From Chionoecetes opilio (taxonomy: Eukaryota > Arthropoda > Malacostraca > Decapoda > Majidae), in assembly GCA_016584305.1 (NCBI GenBank), contig JACEEZ010015171.1:143501-207500 (forward strand): a stretch of 64,000 nucleotides of DNA, read 5' to 3'. Shown here piece after piece: positions 43,843 to 56,529 of the stretch; positions within the stretch are counted from its first letter, which is position 1, and every line of letters starts with the position of its first letter. Below the pieces are notes generated by a model that was not told the origin of the DNA, ran no database searches, and was given only the letters and a program-made list of their open reading frames with translations. A program made the translations under genes and the position numbers.

Positions 43843-45117
43843 TGGTGATTAACTTGATTAACACATTTTTTCACACCTTTCTTCATCACTAGAGCAGCCA
43901 CCACCACCACTTCTATAACTATACTCCTACTATTACTACTACAACAGGTGCAGTTGCCCGACGGAAGGCTACAGACGGTAATCTATCACGCTAACGACGA
44001 TGGTTATCACGCCAAGGTCATTTACGACGGTGAGCCACGCCATCCACCACCCAAGAACCACCTGCTCCACCACACCACCACCGCCACTAATGATCCACAC
44101 ATCCACCACACCACCACCTCCACTAATGATCCACACATCCACCACACCACCACCTCCACTAATGATCCACACATCCACCGCGACCACCATTCCACGACAA
44201 TTCATAACGACCATCTTGGGCATTTTACGATACCGACACACGACCACTCAACGCTTCTTAGAGACGACCACCGCTTCCACCACCAGTCTAAATCCACTCA
44301 CCACGTCACCACACCAAAGGCTCCTTTTCACCACCACTCCACTATATCGCCTGAGGGATTGTTCCATTCTACTACTCCCACTCCTATACACGACTTCAGT
44401 AATATTAATGCCATCCATATATCTACCACAAAACCAATCCACCACCATCGCACACTCGCCCCTATCCACCTTCCACCTGAGATCGTCCATGTATCAACAC
44501 CATTTACCGAACACCAGAATAGTTTTCATTTAAGCGGAATTACCCCCACCCCGTCTCCTCCACTTCACTTCAGTCATCATGGAGTGAGGGAGGAGCAGTT
44601 TCAAGGCACCACAGTCTTAGGGGCACCACACCAACAACACCACGGACAGAACATCCAACACCACTTTGCAGAATCACCACAGTCACCACACAACTTAATC
44701 CTACATCCATCTGCTAATATACCAAGTAATCATTTTGACTTCACAAGCGGCCATCACCTCCTCCCTCAACCCAGCTCTCCAGTTCCAGTTATAATAAGAA
44801 ATAGTGACTCTTCACCATCATCACATTCACCTCACATCTCCTCTCACCTAAAAGAACCCAAGACAGATAAGAAAAACCCATCGGTCCCTCCCTTCACATC
44901 TAGTAGCATCTTCGTGGCGACAGGATTAAAAGATTTCAGCAAGGATAGGCCTGCTGAAGTGAACCCACATCCTTTTATTACGTCTTACGCCACCAACGTG
45001 CACCCACTGGATACTAGAGAGCTTAAAGTAAGGGTAAACGAGCCTATTTTCCGGTCTGACACGCCTCGTATCTCTCCAGCCCCGAAAATTACCTTTAGAG
45101 GTGAGACAGGTATTTAG
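42257..45117 (+). CDS. Secreted RR-type cuticle protein (pro-resilin-like) with His/Thr/Pro-rich tail
   Basis: Exons 42257-42466, 43684-43797, 43948-45117; 497 aa; both introns phase 0. Residues 1-18 are a hydrophobic signal peptide (MVVSLVLVMAVMVMMVTG), followed by a His-rich linker. A Rebers-Riddiford chitin-binding domain spans 79-138: FGYSVKDDYHGTEYSRHET, then VQLPDGRLQTVIYHANDDGY and HAKVIYDGEP. This fits pro-resilin-like cuticle proteins of crustaceans. Such proteins bind chitin and form the extracellular cuticle (family knowledge). About 360 residues follow, rich in His, Thr, Pro and Ser, with three 12-residue repeats (HHTTTSTNDPHI) from about residue 152. This tail is far longer than in typical members and has no domain I recognise. 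A poly(A) signal lies at 45498. Confidence 0.88.
42985..43345 (-). pseudogene. LINE C-terminal fragment in cuticle intron 1
   Basis: The minus strand gives HNGVRLFNCAPRHIRDLPGV, TTDTFKHHLDKWLADIPDQP and PTPGYVQ, then in another frame SSNDNTLPSVVLEARNREL. This is the C-terminal end of a jockey-like LINE ORF2. Frameshifted and 5' truncated; antisense to the host gene. Confidence 0.82.
43684..43797 (+). CDS. Cuticle gene exon 2 (first half of RR domain)
   Basis: 114 bp (38 codons). The acceptor is a TAGCAG tandem (NAGNAG), so the exon may start at 43684 or 43687 with or without one Gln. The polypyrimidine tract is a (CT)11 run and the downstream intron begins with (GA)15. Confidence 0.85.
43948..45117 (+). 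CDS. Cuticle gene exon 3 (second half of RR domain and tail)
   Basis: Acceptor TACTACAACAG; first residues VQLPDGRLQTVIYHANDDGY. Open for 389 codons to TAG at 45115. Confidence 0.9.
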   Translation: MQLPDGRLQTVIYHANDDGYHAKVIYDGEPRHPPPKNHLLHHTTTATNDPHIHHTTTSTNDPHIHHTTTSTNDPHIHRDHHSTTIHNDHLGHFTIPTHDHSTLLRDDHRFHHQSKSTHHVTTPKAPFHHHSTISPEGLFHSTTPTPIHDFSNINAIHISTTKPIHHHRTLAPIHLPPEIVHVSTPFTEHQNSFHLSGITPTPSPPLHFSHHGVREEQFQGTTVLGAPHQQHHGQNIQHHFAESPQSPHNLILHPSANIPSNHFDFTSGHHLLPQPSSPVPVIIRNSDSSPSSHSPHISSHLKEPKTDKKNPSVPPFTSSSIFVATGLKDFSKDRPAEVNPHPFITSYATNVHPLDTRELKVRVNEPIFRSDTPRISPAPKITFRGETGI

Positions 45118-45497
45118 GTTCTACTTCACTCCGCCGCCTCGCTGTGACTGTGCTCAGTCCCCATCTCGGTACTGTCATGTGCTGGATTTTTTTCTATTAA
45201 ATTATTTTTTGTTATCTATGAAATGTTTAAAGGAAAGATGTGTTAAAGTTTATGTTTTCTTAATTATTATCAGTCTGTTTTTTGGCATCTTGAGCTGCAG
45301 CTTTCGCTTCCTTGTTATGGTTCTGTGTGTGTGTTTGTACGTCTTGCCTCACTCATGGTTGCTGTGCTGTTTACACACTCCCCGCCTCCTTGCAGTAATG
45401 GCGAGATAGGAGCTTAATTAGGTGTTTTCATATTTATATTACATGATATATGCAAAAAAATATCATGTATAGTGGAGGCGGCCATGTTTGTCTTGTC

Positions 45498-45503
45498 AAT
45501 AAA
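45498..45503 (+). terminator. Poly(A) signal of the cuticle gene
   Basis: AATAAA 381 bp after the stop, the first canonical signal. Confidence 0.6.
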
Positions 45504-45545
45504 ATACATAACTGTAATGCCAGCCTTGTAATCTTATCCTTCATC

Positions 45546-45655
45546 AGTGGCGGAACTGCGGGGGGGGGGGGCCTGGGGGGGCACGTGCCCCCCCATTTTA
45601 AGGTGGTGCCCCCCGGGTGCCGCCCCATTTCAGGGCGGTGCCCCTCATTTGAATA
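45546..45655. mobile_element. hAT-like end with G/C-rich inverted sequence
   Basis: CAGTGGCGGAACTGCGGGGG resembles hAT MITE termini; the following G-run and C-run can pair. No confirmed second terminus. Confidence 0.4.
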
Positions 45656-45699
45656 ACTGGATAAATTGGTAACATATTGAGAAAAATTAACCAATAATG

Positions 45700-46830
45700 T
45701 TAAATCTAAAATGTATACTTATTATTGGAGCCTTGTTACAGGTACACTACGGTATAATTATTGGTTAATTAAGCGTCAGAATTCTTGTTACTAACGCGAA
45801 TGGTTGGTGGTTGCAGTTACACGCCACATCACATATACTTAACTTTCTTTTTGTGATAAGTAAGTCCACTTCATATCCAACCAACCAAACCAAATTAGTT
45901 TCCTATTGCAACATTTTTTTTTAATGAATAAGTTTATGGGTGGACTATACAGTATATAGGAAGTCAGGCCTACGTATATGGGTTAACTTCCTATTTACTG
46001 AGTCATATTCATAGTTGGGGTTTTATTTTTTTTATACCGCCGGAATATCTCAAACTGTAAGTAAGAGACGCCGTCATGGAGGAGGGAAGGGGAGAGAGTG
46101 GATGAGGCGGAGGATTGGGAGGGTAAGCCTCAAGAAACGAGAGAGAAGAGGGGTTATGGCATCAAGAAAGTCACTCACTCAGTAACCTCATAGCATTTCT
46201 TTCATCATATCGTGGTTCTCCATATTACGTACAAAGTGCCATAAACAAACATAAATAACCTCACTCAGTCCTACACACGCGATGAACGAAATAAATATCT
46301 TAAGGAAAACATGACGACACAAGATGGCTGGCTACTCACGGCAAAAACAGCTAAGTGGGCCTCCTGCACCTCGCTTCCGGCCTGCTTCCTGCCTTCACCC
46401 GGCCTGCCCGAAGCTTGCAGGCAGCCAGGGTACCTTAACACACCACAACACAAACAGTAACACTATAGCTGGATACGCGAACCCTCTAAATGAGTTACAC
46501 AACAAACAAATAAGAGGTAAGCGGCAGAGCACTCGTCCCGCGCACCAGCACCGTCGCCGCCAAGCCTCCAGCCTCCTTCCTGCCTCCCGCTGAAGTTCAC
46601 GAAGCAAGTACCAAAAGACTCGCAAAGCCTCGACACTTAAGTTTCATTTCACGGTTTTCTCCTTGATTCTTGTACCGTGACTTGCTTAACTGGTGTATAT
46701 CGTGAGCTTTAAGGTTCTATTTGATGACAGTAAACGTGCCAGATATATGTATACCTTGATTGTTGCAATAATTATGATCACAATCACTTCACTAATTAAC
46801 TGCTTCAATTGTTTCGCAATGTCTCTGAGA
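45700..46830. other. Gene-free stretch
   Basis: AT-rich then moderately GC-rich near 46330-46600. One open frame there (plus strand, PPAPRFRPASCLHPACP) has no signature I recognise and I do not call it a gene. Confidence 0.45.
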
Positions 46831-46835
46831 TGTAT

Positions 46836-46940
<105 letters not shown>

Positions 46941-47221
46941 CCAGATACATAAAACTCATTCGCCCAAAAAATACAGAGTGGTTGGCATCTGGAAGCATAC
47001 AAGAAAGTAAACATTTGAAACATTTAATAATAGCCGCATAAATAAATAAATACAATATTGTTTGTTTACAACTTAGAAGGCCAGCCTTTATAATAAAAAG
47101 ATCTTTTCAGGCAATGGTAGAATAGGTAGGATAGAATCAGGTAGGTAGAATAGTAAAGCAGGAAACAATTGACTAATCCGATACACAACCAATCCACTCA
47201 CACCGCCTCCCTCCCCTCCTT

Positions 47222-47492
47222 CCCCCGACGCCCCAGCCTCCTCACACCAGCCTAGGACCACACCAGCCTCCTCACACCAGCCTAGGACCACACCAGCCTC
47301 CTCACACCAGCCTAGGACCACACCAGCCTCCTCACACCAGCCTAGGACCACACCAGCCTCCTCACACCAGCCTAGGACCACACCAGCCTCCTCACACCAG
47401 CCTAGGACCACACCAGCCTCCTCACACCACTAGGACCACACCAGCCTCCTCACACCACTAGGACCACACCAGCCTCCTCACACCAGCCTAGG
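47222..47492. repeat. 30-bp tandem repeat
   Basis: About nine units of CCAGCCTCCTCACACCAGCC and TAGGACCACA. The last units lose four bases (CACACCACTAGG). Confidence 0.92.
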
Positions 47493-47504
47493 TGTTTTAT
47501 TGTC

Positions 47505-47625
47505 CACAACTATATAGATAGATAGATAAACCGGTATTTTATTGTCTGCAACACTTTATATAGATAGATAGATAGAGATAGATAGATATTTTATTGTCCA
47601 CAACACTTCATATAGATAGATAGAT
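47505..47625. repeat. GATA-bearing short tandem repeat
   Basis: Three units of TTTTATTGTCCACAAC with TATATAGATAGATAGATA. Confidence 0.75.
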
Positions 47626-47629
47626 ACAC

Positions 47630-47775
47630 CGTGCGGAGTCAATAGGGAGCTTTAAAAGGAGTCTGGATAGATTCATGGATGGGGATGAAAGGTGGATGTA
47701 GGTAGTGTTAAGTAACAGGAACTACCACGTGTAGGTCTCGCGGCCTCTTGTAGCTTCTTTATTTTTGCTTATATT
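47630..47775 (+). mobile_element. CR1-like LINE 3' tail
   Basis: GAGTCAATAGGGAGCTTTAA through GATGAAAGGTGGATGTAG and CACGTGTAGGTCTCGCGGCC, same family as at 21365-22065. Confidence 0.78.
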
Positions 47776-47879
47776 TTAGAGTGGAAGGGAGGTGAAGTTT
47801 AAGGGAATGTGGATGGGGTGGAGGAGTAGAGTGGAAGGGAAGTGGTGGAATGTACGGGAATTCGGGAAGGTGGATGGAA

Positions 47880-48102
47880 GAGGAGGAGGAGGTGGATGGG
47901 ATGGAGGAGGAGGAGAAGAAGGAGGAAGAAGAAGAGTTGAATGATAAGGAGGAGGAGGAGGAGGAGGAGGAGGATATACACGTAGGAAAATTGGGTGGAG
48001 AGGAAGAAGGAGGAGGAGGAAGAGAAGAAGAAGAGTTGAATAATAAGGAGGAGGAGGAGGAGGAGGAGGAGGAGGAGGAGGAGGAGGAGGAGGAGGAGGA
48101 GA
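47880..48102. repeat. (GGA)n-rich tract
   Basis: Imperfect GGA/GAA repeats in two blocks that share AAGAAGAGTTGAATGATAAG, indicating a duplication. Confidence 0.9.
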
Positions 48103-48119
48103 GAAACATAGGTGGATAA

Positions 48120-49465
48120 GTAAGAAGAGGAACACTCAATTACTGCTATATATTAATGTGAAGTAATGATTGAACGTGGCAAATGGCAATACCCGGCAAG
48201 TCGTCATGTATGGCAACACAACCACCATCGCCACCACTACCACCATCACCACCGCCTCCTCCCTCCCTCCCACCCTCTCATTACTCGATGTTTTCTCCCC
48301 TGCCTGGCTCTCGCAATGGCCTCAGTTGTTACAGCGGACAAAAACACCTTACCAATTGCAGCTCCTACGTTCTATTCAGCTAATGGTAACCTTGGAAACC
48401 TGTATAGGGGTCAGGAAAACACACTTGACTCGCCTTCCTCCCCTCCCATCCTCTCATCCCCTTCCTTGCTCTCTCGTCTCTTCCCTGCGCGCGCACAAGC
48501 TTCAGTGCTTTGAATATAATAGGCCGCTCGACTCACCAACACGAGACTTTAGCTATTTCCACCCATATTTCTACAATAAGGCGGCTATAAGTAAAGTATA
48601 ATGTAGCAATATGTGCTCCTCTACACTAAAATACGTCGAGACCTGCAAAGAAGTCATGTAGAACTCAAGAAATGACGAGTGTGTGAGTGATTTAATGTTT
48701 CATACTTGGGGACTTGAAGCTGTTGAGTCCATCTTCCGATTCCCTGCTGGCCAATCCCAGGGGAGGGGGGAGAGGGAGGTATGCTTAGCGTCTATCTAAC
48801 TCACAGTGAGGAGGAACAGGGGTAGGGCAGGAAGTACTACGCGTGTCTGTAAGTATAGCGGAATCAGTGCAGTTTTTAGCAATGTTTACATACTAGGGAG
48901 CTGATATAGTGCAGAAATATAGCATAACAGAAAAAGTCATTATTTCTAGATCTCGTATAGCAAATAACATAAGAATTCTAGTAGTGTTAGTCATTTTAAC
49001 TTGGGAAGGAGGGCGAGTAGAGTGTATATTAATTACCTCCATCTAAAAAAGTACTAAATTTAGGCAAGGAAAAACTAGTCAGTGGTCTCAGAAAATGACC
49101 GCGCAGTCCTCGTTCATTTTTACCAGTGTGTGAAAACAGTGTGTAGCAAGGCCAAGGGAGGAAGGCCAATCAATCTCTCCTTTGGCCTTGGTGTGTAGTA
49201 TAAGGAAATACTTCACGGGATATCTTGTGTGCGGGGAGGTGTGTTGCTGAGAACTTGTGAGAGTAGGCAGCCCCCGCCGCCACTCCCCCGCGCTCCCCCA
49301 AACCCCCTTGTCCCCTTTGCCCCCCTTGCCCCTTGTTTAGTTGGGTAAAGATTCAATTAGGTTTGGTCATAGACCACTATACGTTTCTGTTGCAAATCAC
49401 TTTTTTTTCAACATTTTTTTTTAAGATAATTCTTTTTTTCTCAGTGATTAAAAGAAAAAAAATAT
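48120..49465. other. Gene-free stretch
   Basis: No supported gene. A relic of the 3997-4424 foldback arm lies at about 49078-49125 (AGAAAATGACCGCGCAGTCC). Confidence 0.45.
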
Positions 49466-49468
49466 ATA

Positions 49469-49568
49469 CAGGAGAACCTCGTTTATCCGGCACCCACGGG
49501 GGGGAGCGCATGCCGGATAACTCATTTTGCCGTTGTTTGAGAGTTACTCTTATGGAATCGCCCAAAAT

Positions 49569-49610
<42 letters not shown>

Positions 49611-49830
49611 CCCATCACAAGGAACCGGCCAAGGGCACAACAAAAATGGGTAATACAAAGCCCGCTTAGTTGCCAGTCCCTATAAAGAAGACAGTAAGAG
49701 AATAAAATAAAAAAGAGGGGTGAGCCAATTTAGTTCGGGAGGTGTCTTGTTACTCTTATTTTGAAAAGATGTAAGTCATAGGAAAGTGGAAAAATAGAAA
49801 CAGGAAGAGAGTTCCAGAGTTTATCAGTGG

Positions 49831-49875
<45 letters not shown>

Positions 49876-49941
49876 GGTCGATTAGTGCCGTTGTTTTGAG
49901 GCTGCCGTTGTTTTGAATGCCGGTTAAACGAGGTTCTCCTG
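49469..49941. mobile_element. Tigger/pogo-like MITE with poly-T/poly-A arms
   Basis: Termini CAGGAGAACCTCGTTTATCC and (inverse) CAGGAGAACCTCGTTTAACC, with TA on both sides. Inside are a T-run (49570-49610) and an A-run (49833-49871) that can pair. Confidence 0.82.
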
Positions 49942-49974
49942 TAATAAGCGTTTCTCCCAACAGAACTTTGCTGT

Positions 49975-50173
49975 CCACCACCACCACCACCACACCACCA
50001 CACCACCACCACCACCACCACACCATCACCACCACACCACCACCACACCACCACCACCACCACCATCACCATCACCACACCACCACCACACCACCACCAC
50101 CACCACCACCACCACCACCACCACACCATCACCACCACACCACCACCACACCACCACCACCACCACCACCACT
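49975..50173. repeat. (CCA)n microsatellite
   Basis: CCACCACCACACCATCACCA-type imperfect trinucleotides. Confidence 0.93.
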
Positions 50174-50439
50174 CTACCAGAAAGTTAAGTTCAGTTTTCT
50201 ACGACGCTTTTTTCATGCAATTATGTCCTAATATAATGTTTTTTCTTCATCATAAATCAACTTTTCTGTAGATTGTTCATGACTTACAGGGGGTGAGGGG
50301 GTGGCTGTGTGGGGGGGTGTTGAAGGGAGGGGGGAGAGGGATATACAGGGTTCTTATATAGCCTCTGCCCCTCCATGCCTTCCTATAGCTAACACAACCT
50401 CCGTCTTTCCCCAGCCAGCCCGGAGACCCACATGCCCAG

Positions 50440-50745
50440 AAAAGACCTGAAAATAGGGAGAAAATATAAAGAAAGTTAGAGAAAGTGAGAAACTAAAAAA
50501 ACAGTGAAATAGGAAATGTGTGAAAATAGTGAGACAATTTAAAGAAAGTAAGAAACTTAGAGAAATTTAAAGGTGAGTGAAATTTGTGAGAACATTTAAA
50601 GAAAGTTAGAGAAAGTGAGAAACTTAGATAAATTAAAATAGAGAGCCATAGTACCTTACCCAGAAAAGACCTGAAAATAGAGTGAACATTTAAAGAAAGT
50701 TACAGAAGGTGACTAGAAAAGGAGTGAAAATAGTGCGACAGTTTA
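50440..50745. repeat. AAAGAAAGTTAGAGAAAGTG degenerate repeat
   Basis: Loose tandem units related to the 51086-51700 array. Confidence 0.6.
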
Positions 50746-50746
50746 A

Positions 50747-51062
<316 letters not shown>

Positions 51063-51085
51063 TTAAAGAAAGTTTGAGAAAGTGA

Positions 51086-51700
51086 ATAGAAAATTAGTGA
51101 ACTTAAACTTAGTAGAAGAAACTTAAACTTAGTGAAAAAAAACTTAAACTTCGTGGAAAAAAACTTAAACTTAGTGAAAAAAAACTTAAACTTTGTGAAA
51201 AAAAACTAACTTAGTGAAGAAAACTTTAACTTAGTGAAAAAAACAACTTAGTGAAAAAAACAACTTAGTGAAAAAAAAAAACTTAGTGAAAAAAAACTTA
51301 AACTTAGTGAAAAAAACTTAAACTTAGTGGAAAAAAACTTAAACTTAGTGAAAAAACTTAAACTTAGTGGAAAAAAACTTAAACTTAGTGAAAAAAACTT
51401 AAACTTAGTGAGAAAAAAAAACTTAGAAAACAAATTAAACTTAGTGAAAAAAAACTTAAACTTAGTAGGGAAAAAACTTAAACTTAGTGAAAAAAAACTT
51501 AAACTTAGTGGGAAAAAACTTGAACTTAGTGAAAAAAATCTTAAATTTAGTGAAAAAAAATTAAACTTAGTGGAAAAAAAACAACTTAGTGAAAAAAAAA
51601 AAAACTTAAACTTTGTGAGAAAAAAACTTAAAACTTAGTGAAAAAAACAAACTTTGAAAAAAACTTAAACTTAGTGAAAAAACGAACTAGTGAACAAAAG
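51086..51700. repeat. AAACTTAAACTTAGTGAAAA array
   Basis: About 30 units of 18-21 bp differing mainly in A-run length. Confidence 0.92.
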
Positions 51701-52153
51701 AAAAAACGAAGAATGAAAAAAATGAACGAAAAAAAAAATCCGCTAATTCGGTCACCACGCACACTACACTCTCTCCGCCACATATCGTCCGCAGACCGAA
51801 CTGTACGGAAACACGCACGCACATACATAGCTACTGGGTCGTAACATAAAAATAAATAAATAAATTAATTAACGTGGCTTATAGGCAGCTTAAAATTGCA
51901 ATTAATATAAACTGTTCAATTAATTTTTCTCCAACTTAATAGCGTAGCACGTGTATGTTCGTGTGTGTACGTAGTTTTTAGTCTAGCAGGAAATCTCTTT
52001 ATGGGGCGGAGTGTGTGTGTGTGTGTGCGTGTGTGTGTATGCATATCAACACCACCACCATCACCACCACCACCACCACCACCACCACCACCAAGTTCGC
52101 CGAAAGGTAAATGCAAGTTAAAATGCCGTTCATGTGGGTATTTCTTCTTTTCC

Positions 52154-52427
<274 letters not shown>

Positions 52428-52471
52428 ATTCATTCTAAGCAATATACTATACTCCTCTTCTTCATTTAAAT

Positions 52472-52964
52472 CAGTGATCTTCAACCTTTTTTGATGTCGT
52501 CCACCCCTAGTGGTGATTTGGTAAAAGCTGTCCACCTCAATTTTTTTAAATCTCTACAACTCTCACGGCTCTTGACATTGTAAATCTAACTACGTATATC
52601 ATTCTACAAAATATATAGGTAGGAAAAGGCAGTTTCACTCATCTTAAATTTACAGTTGACCTATTCTTCTGCATGTATAGTAACACATGCAGTCTAAAAC
52701 TATAAATATACAAGACAAAAATAAGCATACCTTAGAAATTCCAGAGCAAATGCATTTTTCTTCATGAAACTAAATTAAATTGCACCTAATATTCGTTATA
52801 TTTAGTAATCCAGAAAACAAAGCCTTTTCCTTCAAGTTAAAAAAAATCAGTGGCCTGGCTGCTGTTGCAATTTGTCTGCTATCAGCTCAAATCGATGCAT
52901 GAGATGATTGTCCCGTGCATCTGTCCACCCCAGGACAGCCGTCCATCCAGGTTGAATAACATTG
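52472..52964. mobile_element. hAT MITE with perfect 8-bp target duplication
   Basis: Termini CAGTGATCTTCAACCT and (inverse) CAATGTTATTCAACCT, flanked on both sides by ATTTAAAT (52464-52471 and 52965-52972). 493 bp, AT-rich, no transposase. Confidence 0.9.
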
Positions 52965-53211
52965 ATTTAAATCCTTCTTTAATTATTACCCACTATTATT
53001 ATTGCTATCATGATGTGTTGTAGTTGTAGTTAGCGTGTGGTTGCAGGTGACGTGGGTGCTGCCAGATGCCACAAAGGTGAGCCTCACGGACTGATCGACA
53101 GGTTTGGTTATAACATGTTTTTGCATTATCCTCTGGTATCTTTATTATATCGATGAATACCTATGACTATCTATGTACCGGTCGTATTGTTTTCTATATT
53201 TACCTTTTATA

Positions 53212-53408
53212 CATAAGGCCGTACCTTTTCTATATAAATTTGTCTATTGTTAGCCATAAAATTACGAGAAAAAAAACGTAATAAACCAAATTAGTTAGTC
53301 GACGATTATACTAAACAGGTCATATCTATAAAATATTGCTTATATTCACTAAGACTCGTCTAATGGTACCCAAATTACAATGAAAATAACGTTCTGGGTC
53401 TCAAGGGG
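53212..53408. mobile_element. piggyBac-like MITE, left end decayed
   Basis: Inverted orientation; right end CGTTCTGGGTCTCAAGGGG then TTAA at 53409-53412. Confidence 0.78.
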
Positions 53409-53439
53409 TTAACGTCAGATTTTCCCACATTGTCTTATG

Positions 53440-54110
53440 ACAGCGGTGGCCAACCTGGGCTTGCAAGGGACCTGTGCGCCTCCTGCCACCTACTGAAAAA
53501 AGTCCAAATTATACTTTAAAAAAATAAGAGATAGAATATTGGCATGGAAAGCCGCAGTACAATAGTGTATGTGACCTAGGTCCTGGGTCTCTAGGAAAAT
53601 ATTGGGATGAATTCTTGTTCTCATTAACTTGAAATTGCTCGTAATTTCCATTCATAATTAACACATTGGCTCCATCAGCACTGCTGCCCTGCCAAGCTTG
53701 AAGAAACTGGCTCTTCTCAAATTCTGTGTGGCCGATCTCTGTCTTTTGAGGTCAGACGGTCGATGATACGCTTCCAATTATATTTTCGGCGTTCATCATT
53801 TAAATTTGCGGCATGAGTTTTACGCCCCGGATGCTCTTGGTGACAGACATCCACAATTTACGGCTGAGGGCCCAGGTGGATTGCCTGCCATGGCTAACGA
53901 CCACCACCTGCCCGGGACGCATTACACACACCGCCACAAAATCTTCCTTTCTCAATATTTGTATAGGAATCAAGCATTCCGTGCAACCTTTGTACTGTAT
54001 ATACCAATACAGGGAGTCACAGAAGGTGCAACCCATTCACTGGACAATAATGTATTAATGAGACAAGGTGCACTAAACATGACTCTATCACCTGATAGCT
54101 GACACAATAA
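53440..54110. other. Unannotated stretch with possible hAT terminus
   Basis: CAGCGGTGGCCAACCTGGGC near 53441 looks like a hAT end, but no partner was found. Open frames on both strands at 53800-54060 have no recognised family. Confidence 0.4.
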
Positions 54111-54180
54111 CAGTACATAGAAGTCAAGGGGTGAAGTCTTTGCCACAAGAGGTGAATGTATTTCAACACCTGCTCCAAAT

Positions 54181-54533
54181 GGGGAGGCGGTGGCAGAGTG
54201 GTTAGCGTCTCCGAGTGGCGTTCTCGGTGACCCGAGTTCGATCCCGAGTGAGACCCATAAATCTACATAAAATTGTTCTGTACCGTCGATTGGCCTAAGA
54301 ACACCCACATGCTGCCCATTAACTCTGCCTTGGATTGCGAGTGCATCGGAGGACACCGGGGGGCGGCATGAGCCTCTAATTACAGGCGTCACTATAACAA
54401 TCCTGCCTGCGCCACCACAGGCGAGGGCCAACCATCACAGCCCTCAAGTGTGCCTCCAGAGCCTACCATCCCAGCCTTAGAAGTCACTGCCTAAATGGAA
54501 CTATAGGCATAAATGTAAAAAAAAAAAAAAAAA
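54181..54533 (+). mobile_element. tRNA-derived SINE (family 1)
   Basis: A box GGCAGAGTGGTTAGCG, B box GAGTTCGATCCCGAGTG; body as at 22841; ends in a run of 17 A. Confidence 0.82.
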
Positions 54534-55696
54534 CCCGTCTTGTCTGAGGCAGTGCTGGCTCCTTAGAGACGAGGTGTTGACCACTCTGGTGCCACTCTGC
54601 CTTCCTGACGGCTGCCATCTTGGTGCCACTCTGCTTTCCTGACGGCTGCCATCTTGGTGCCACTCTGCTTTCCTGACGGCTGCCATCTTGGTGCCACTCT
54701 GCTTTCCTGACGGCTGCCATCTTGGTGCCACTCTGCTTTCCTGACGGCTGCCATCTTGGTGGTGACGGCCGTTGCATACCACCAATGGATTCAGGACGAG
54801 GCTCCTAGACATGCTCCTTCAAGAACACATTATAAAATGCCGTTGAAAGCATTATAAAATGCCGTTGAAAGCATTAAAGCATTATAAAATGCCGTTCTAA
54901 GCATTAAATAATGCCACTAAAGCATTAAATAATGCCACTGAAGCATTATAAAATGCCGTTCTAAGCATTAAATAATGCCGCTGAAGCATTAAAGCATTAT
55001 AAAATGCCGTTCTAAGCATTAAATAATGCCGCTGAAGCATTATAAAATGCCGTTCTAAGCATTAAATAATGCCGCTGAAGCATTATAAAATGCCGTTCTA
55101 AGCATTAAATAATGCCGCTGAAGCATTAAATAATGCCGCTGAAGCATTAAACAATGCCATTGAAGCATTAAAGCATTATAAAATGCCGTTGAAGCATTAT
55201 AAAATGCCGTTGAAGCATTATAAAATGCCGTTGAAGCATTATAAAATGCCAAACATTTGGTACATGGAGATATGCCCTTCATGCCCCGTGCACTTGATCA
55301 CCGTGGCCTGCGGTGCCACCAAGACCTTGTATCACACCCCACACTGTGGCTTCTCGCCCAGGGCCCCTCAGGGACCCGGGGTATTGCCAGACATACCCAG
55401 AAGGGCATTAGGGACCCCTGGGCATCCCAGGTCTACGAGGCAGCTGGTGAGGTATTAATGATGGCACAGTGCATGACAGGGCGGGCCGTCAAGGTGCCCC
55501 CGGGGGACCTGTAACAAGCCAGGGACCTCGGGGGAGGACAGGGAGGGCTTTAACGGCCTGGGGAGGCAAGCCCCCGTATCTCCGACGCCCCGACGTGTTA
55601 TTACTGTGAGACGTCAGTACTACATGGAGCTGCCCCGCCCGGCAGCCCACAGCTCAGGGTGGCGGGGTGAGTTGTCACGCCACCTCAGCCACCCAT

Positions 55697-55894
55697 CGAA
55701 ACCAAGAACGGTATTTCATTGTAATTTGGGTACCATTAGACAATTTTAGTGACTATAAGCAATATTTTATAGATATGACCTGTTTAGTATCCTTGTCCAC
55801 TAATTGATTTGGTATATTCAGTTACTTTTCGTAATTTTATGGCTCAACAACATAGAATTATTTATAACAAAGGAAAGATCTGGGTGTGAAGGGG
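55697..55894. mobile_element. piggyBac-like MITE within composite copy 1
   Basis: Right end AGATCTGGGTGTGAAGGGG then TTAA at 55895-55898. The left end merges with the composite. Confidence 0.75.
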
Positions 55895-55977
55895 TTAAGC
55901 ATTTATCCGAGACAATTAAAACAGTCTACAGTTATCTTATAATTACCAAGTATTACAGTTTTGTGTCCACACGCAAG

Positions 55978-56275
<298 letters not shown>

Positions 56276-56277
56276 TT

Positions 56278-56524
<247 letters not shown>

Positions 56525-56529
56525 CTCAT

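Larger units (their letters stand above)
54110..55975 (+). repeat. Composite repeat, copy 1
   Basis: In order: GTCAAGGGGTGAAGTCTTTG, SINE family 1 (54181-54530), an A-run, TCTTGTCTGAGGCAGT, about five 34-bp units (CTGACGGCTGCCATCTTGGT, 54581-54757), a long AAGCATTATAAAATGCCG array (54835-55250), a 330-bp GC-rich block (CTTGATCACCGTGGCCTGCG...), one 42-bp unit (GAGCTGCCCCGCCCGGCAGC), a piggyBac-like MITE (55697-55894) and an AT-rich end TTACCAAGTATTACAGTTTT. Shared in order with the copies at 59789 and 62990. Confidence 0.85.

Noticed and set aside
46324..46593. 89-codon Pro/Arg/His-rich frame
   Set aside because: Composition bias only; antisense frame is equally open; no homologous motif recognised.
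53800..54431. Overlapping frames on both strands
   Set aside because: No family motif; the distal part is a SINE read backwards.
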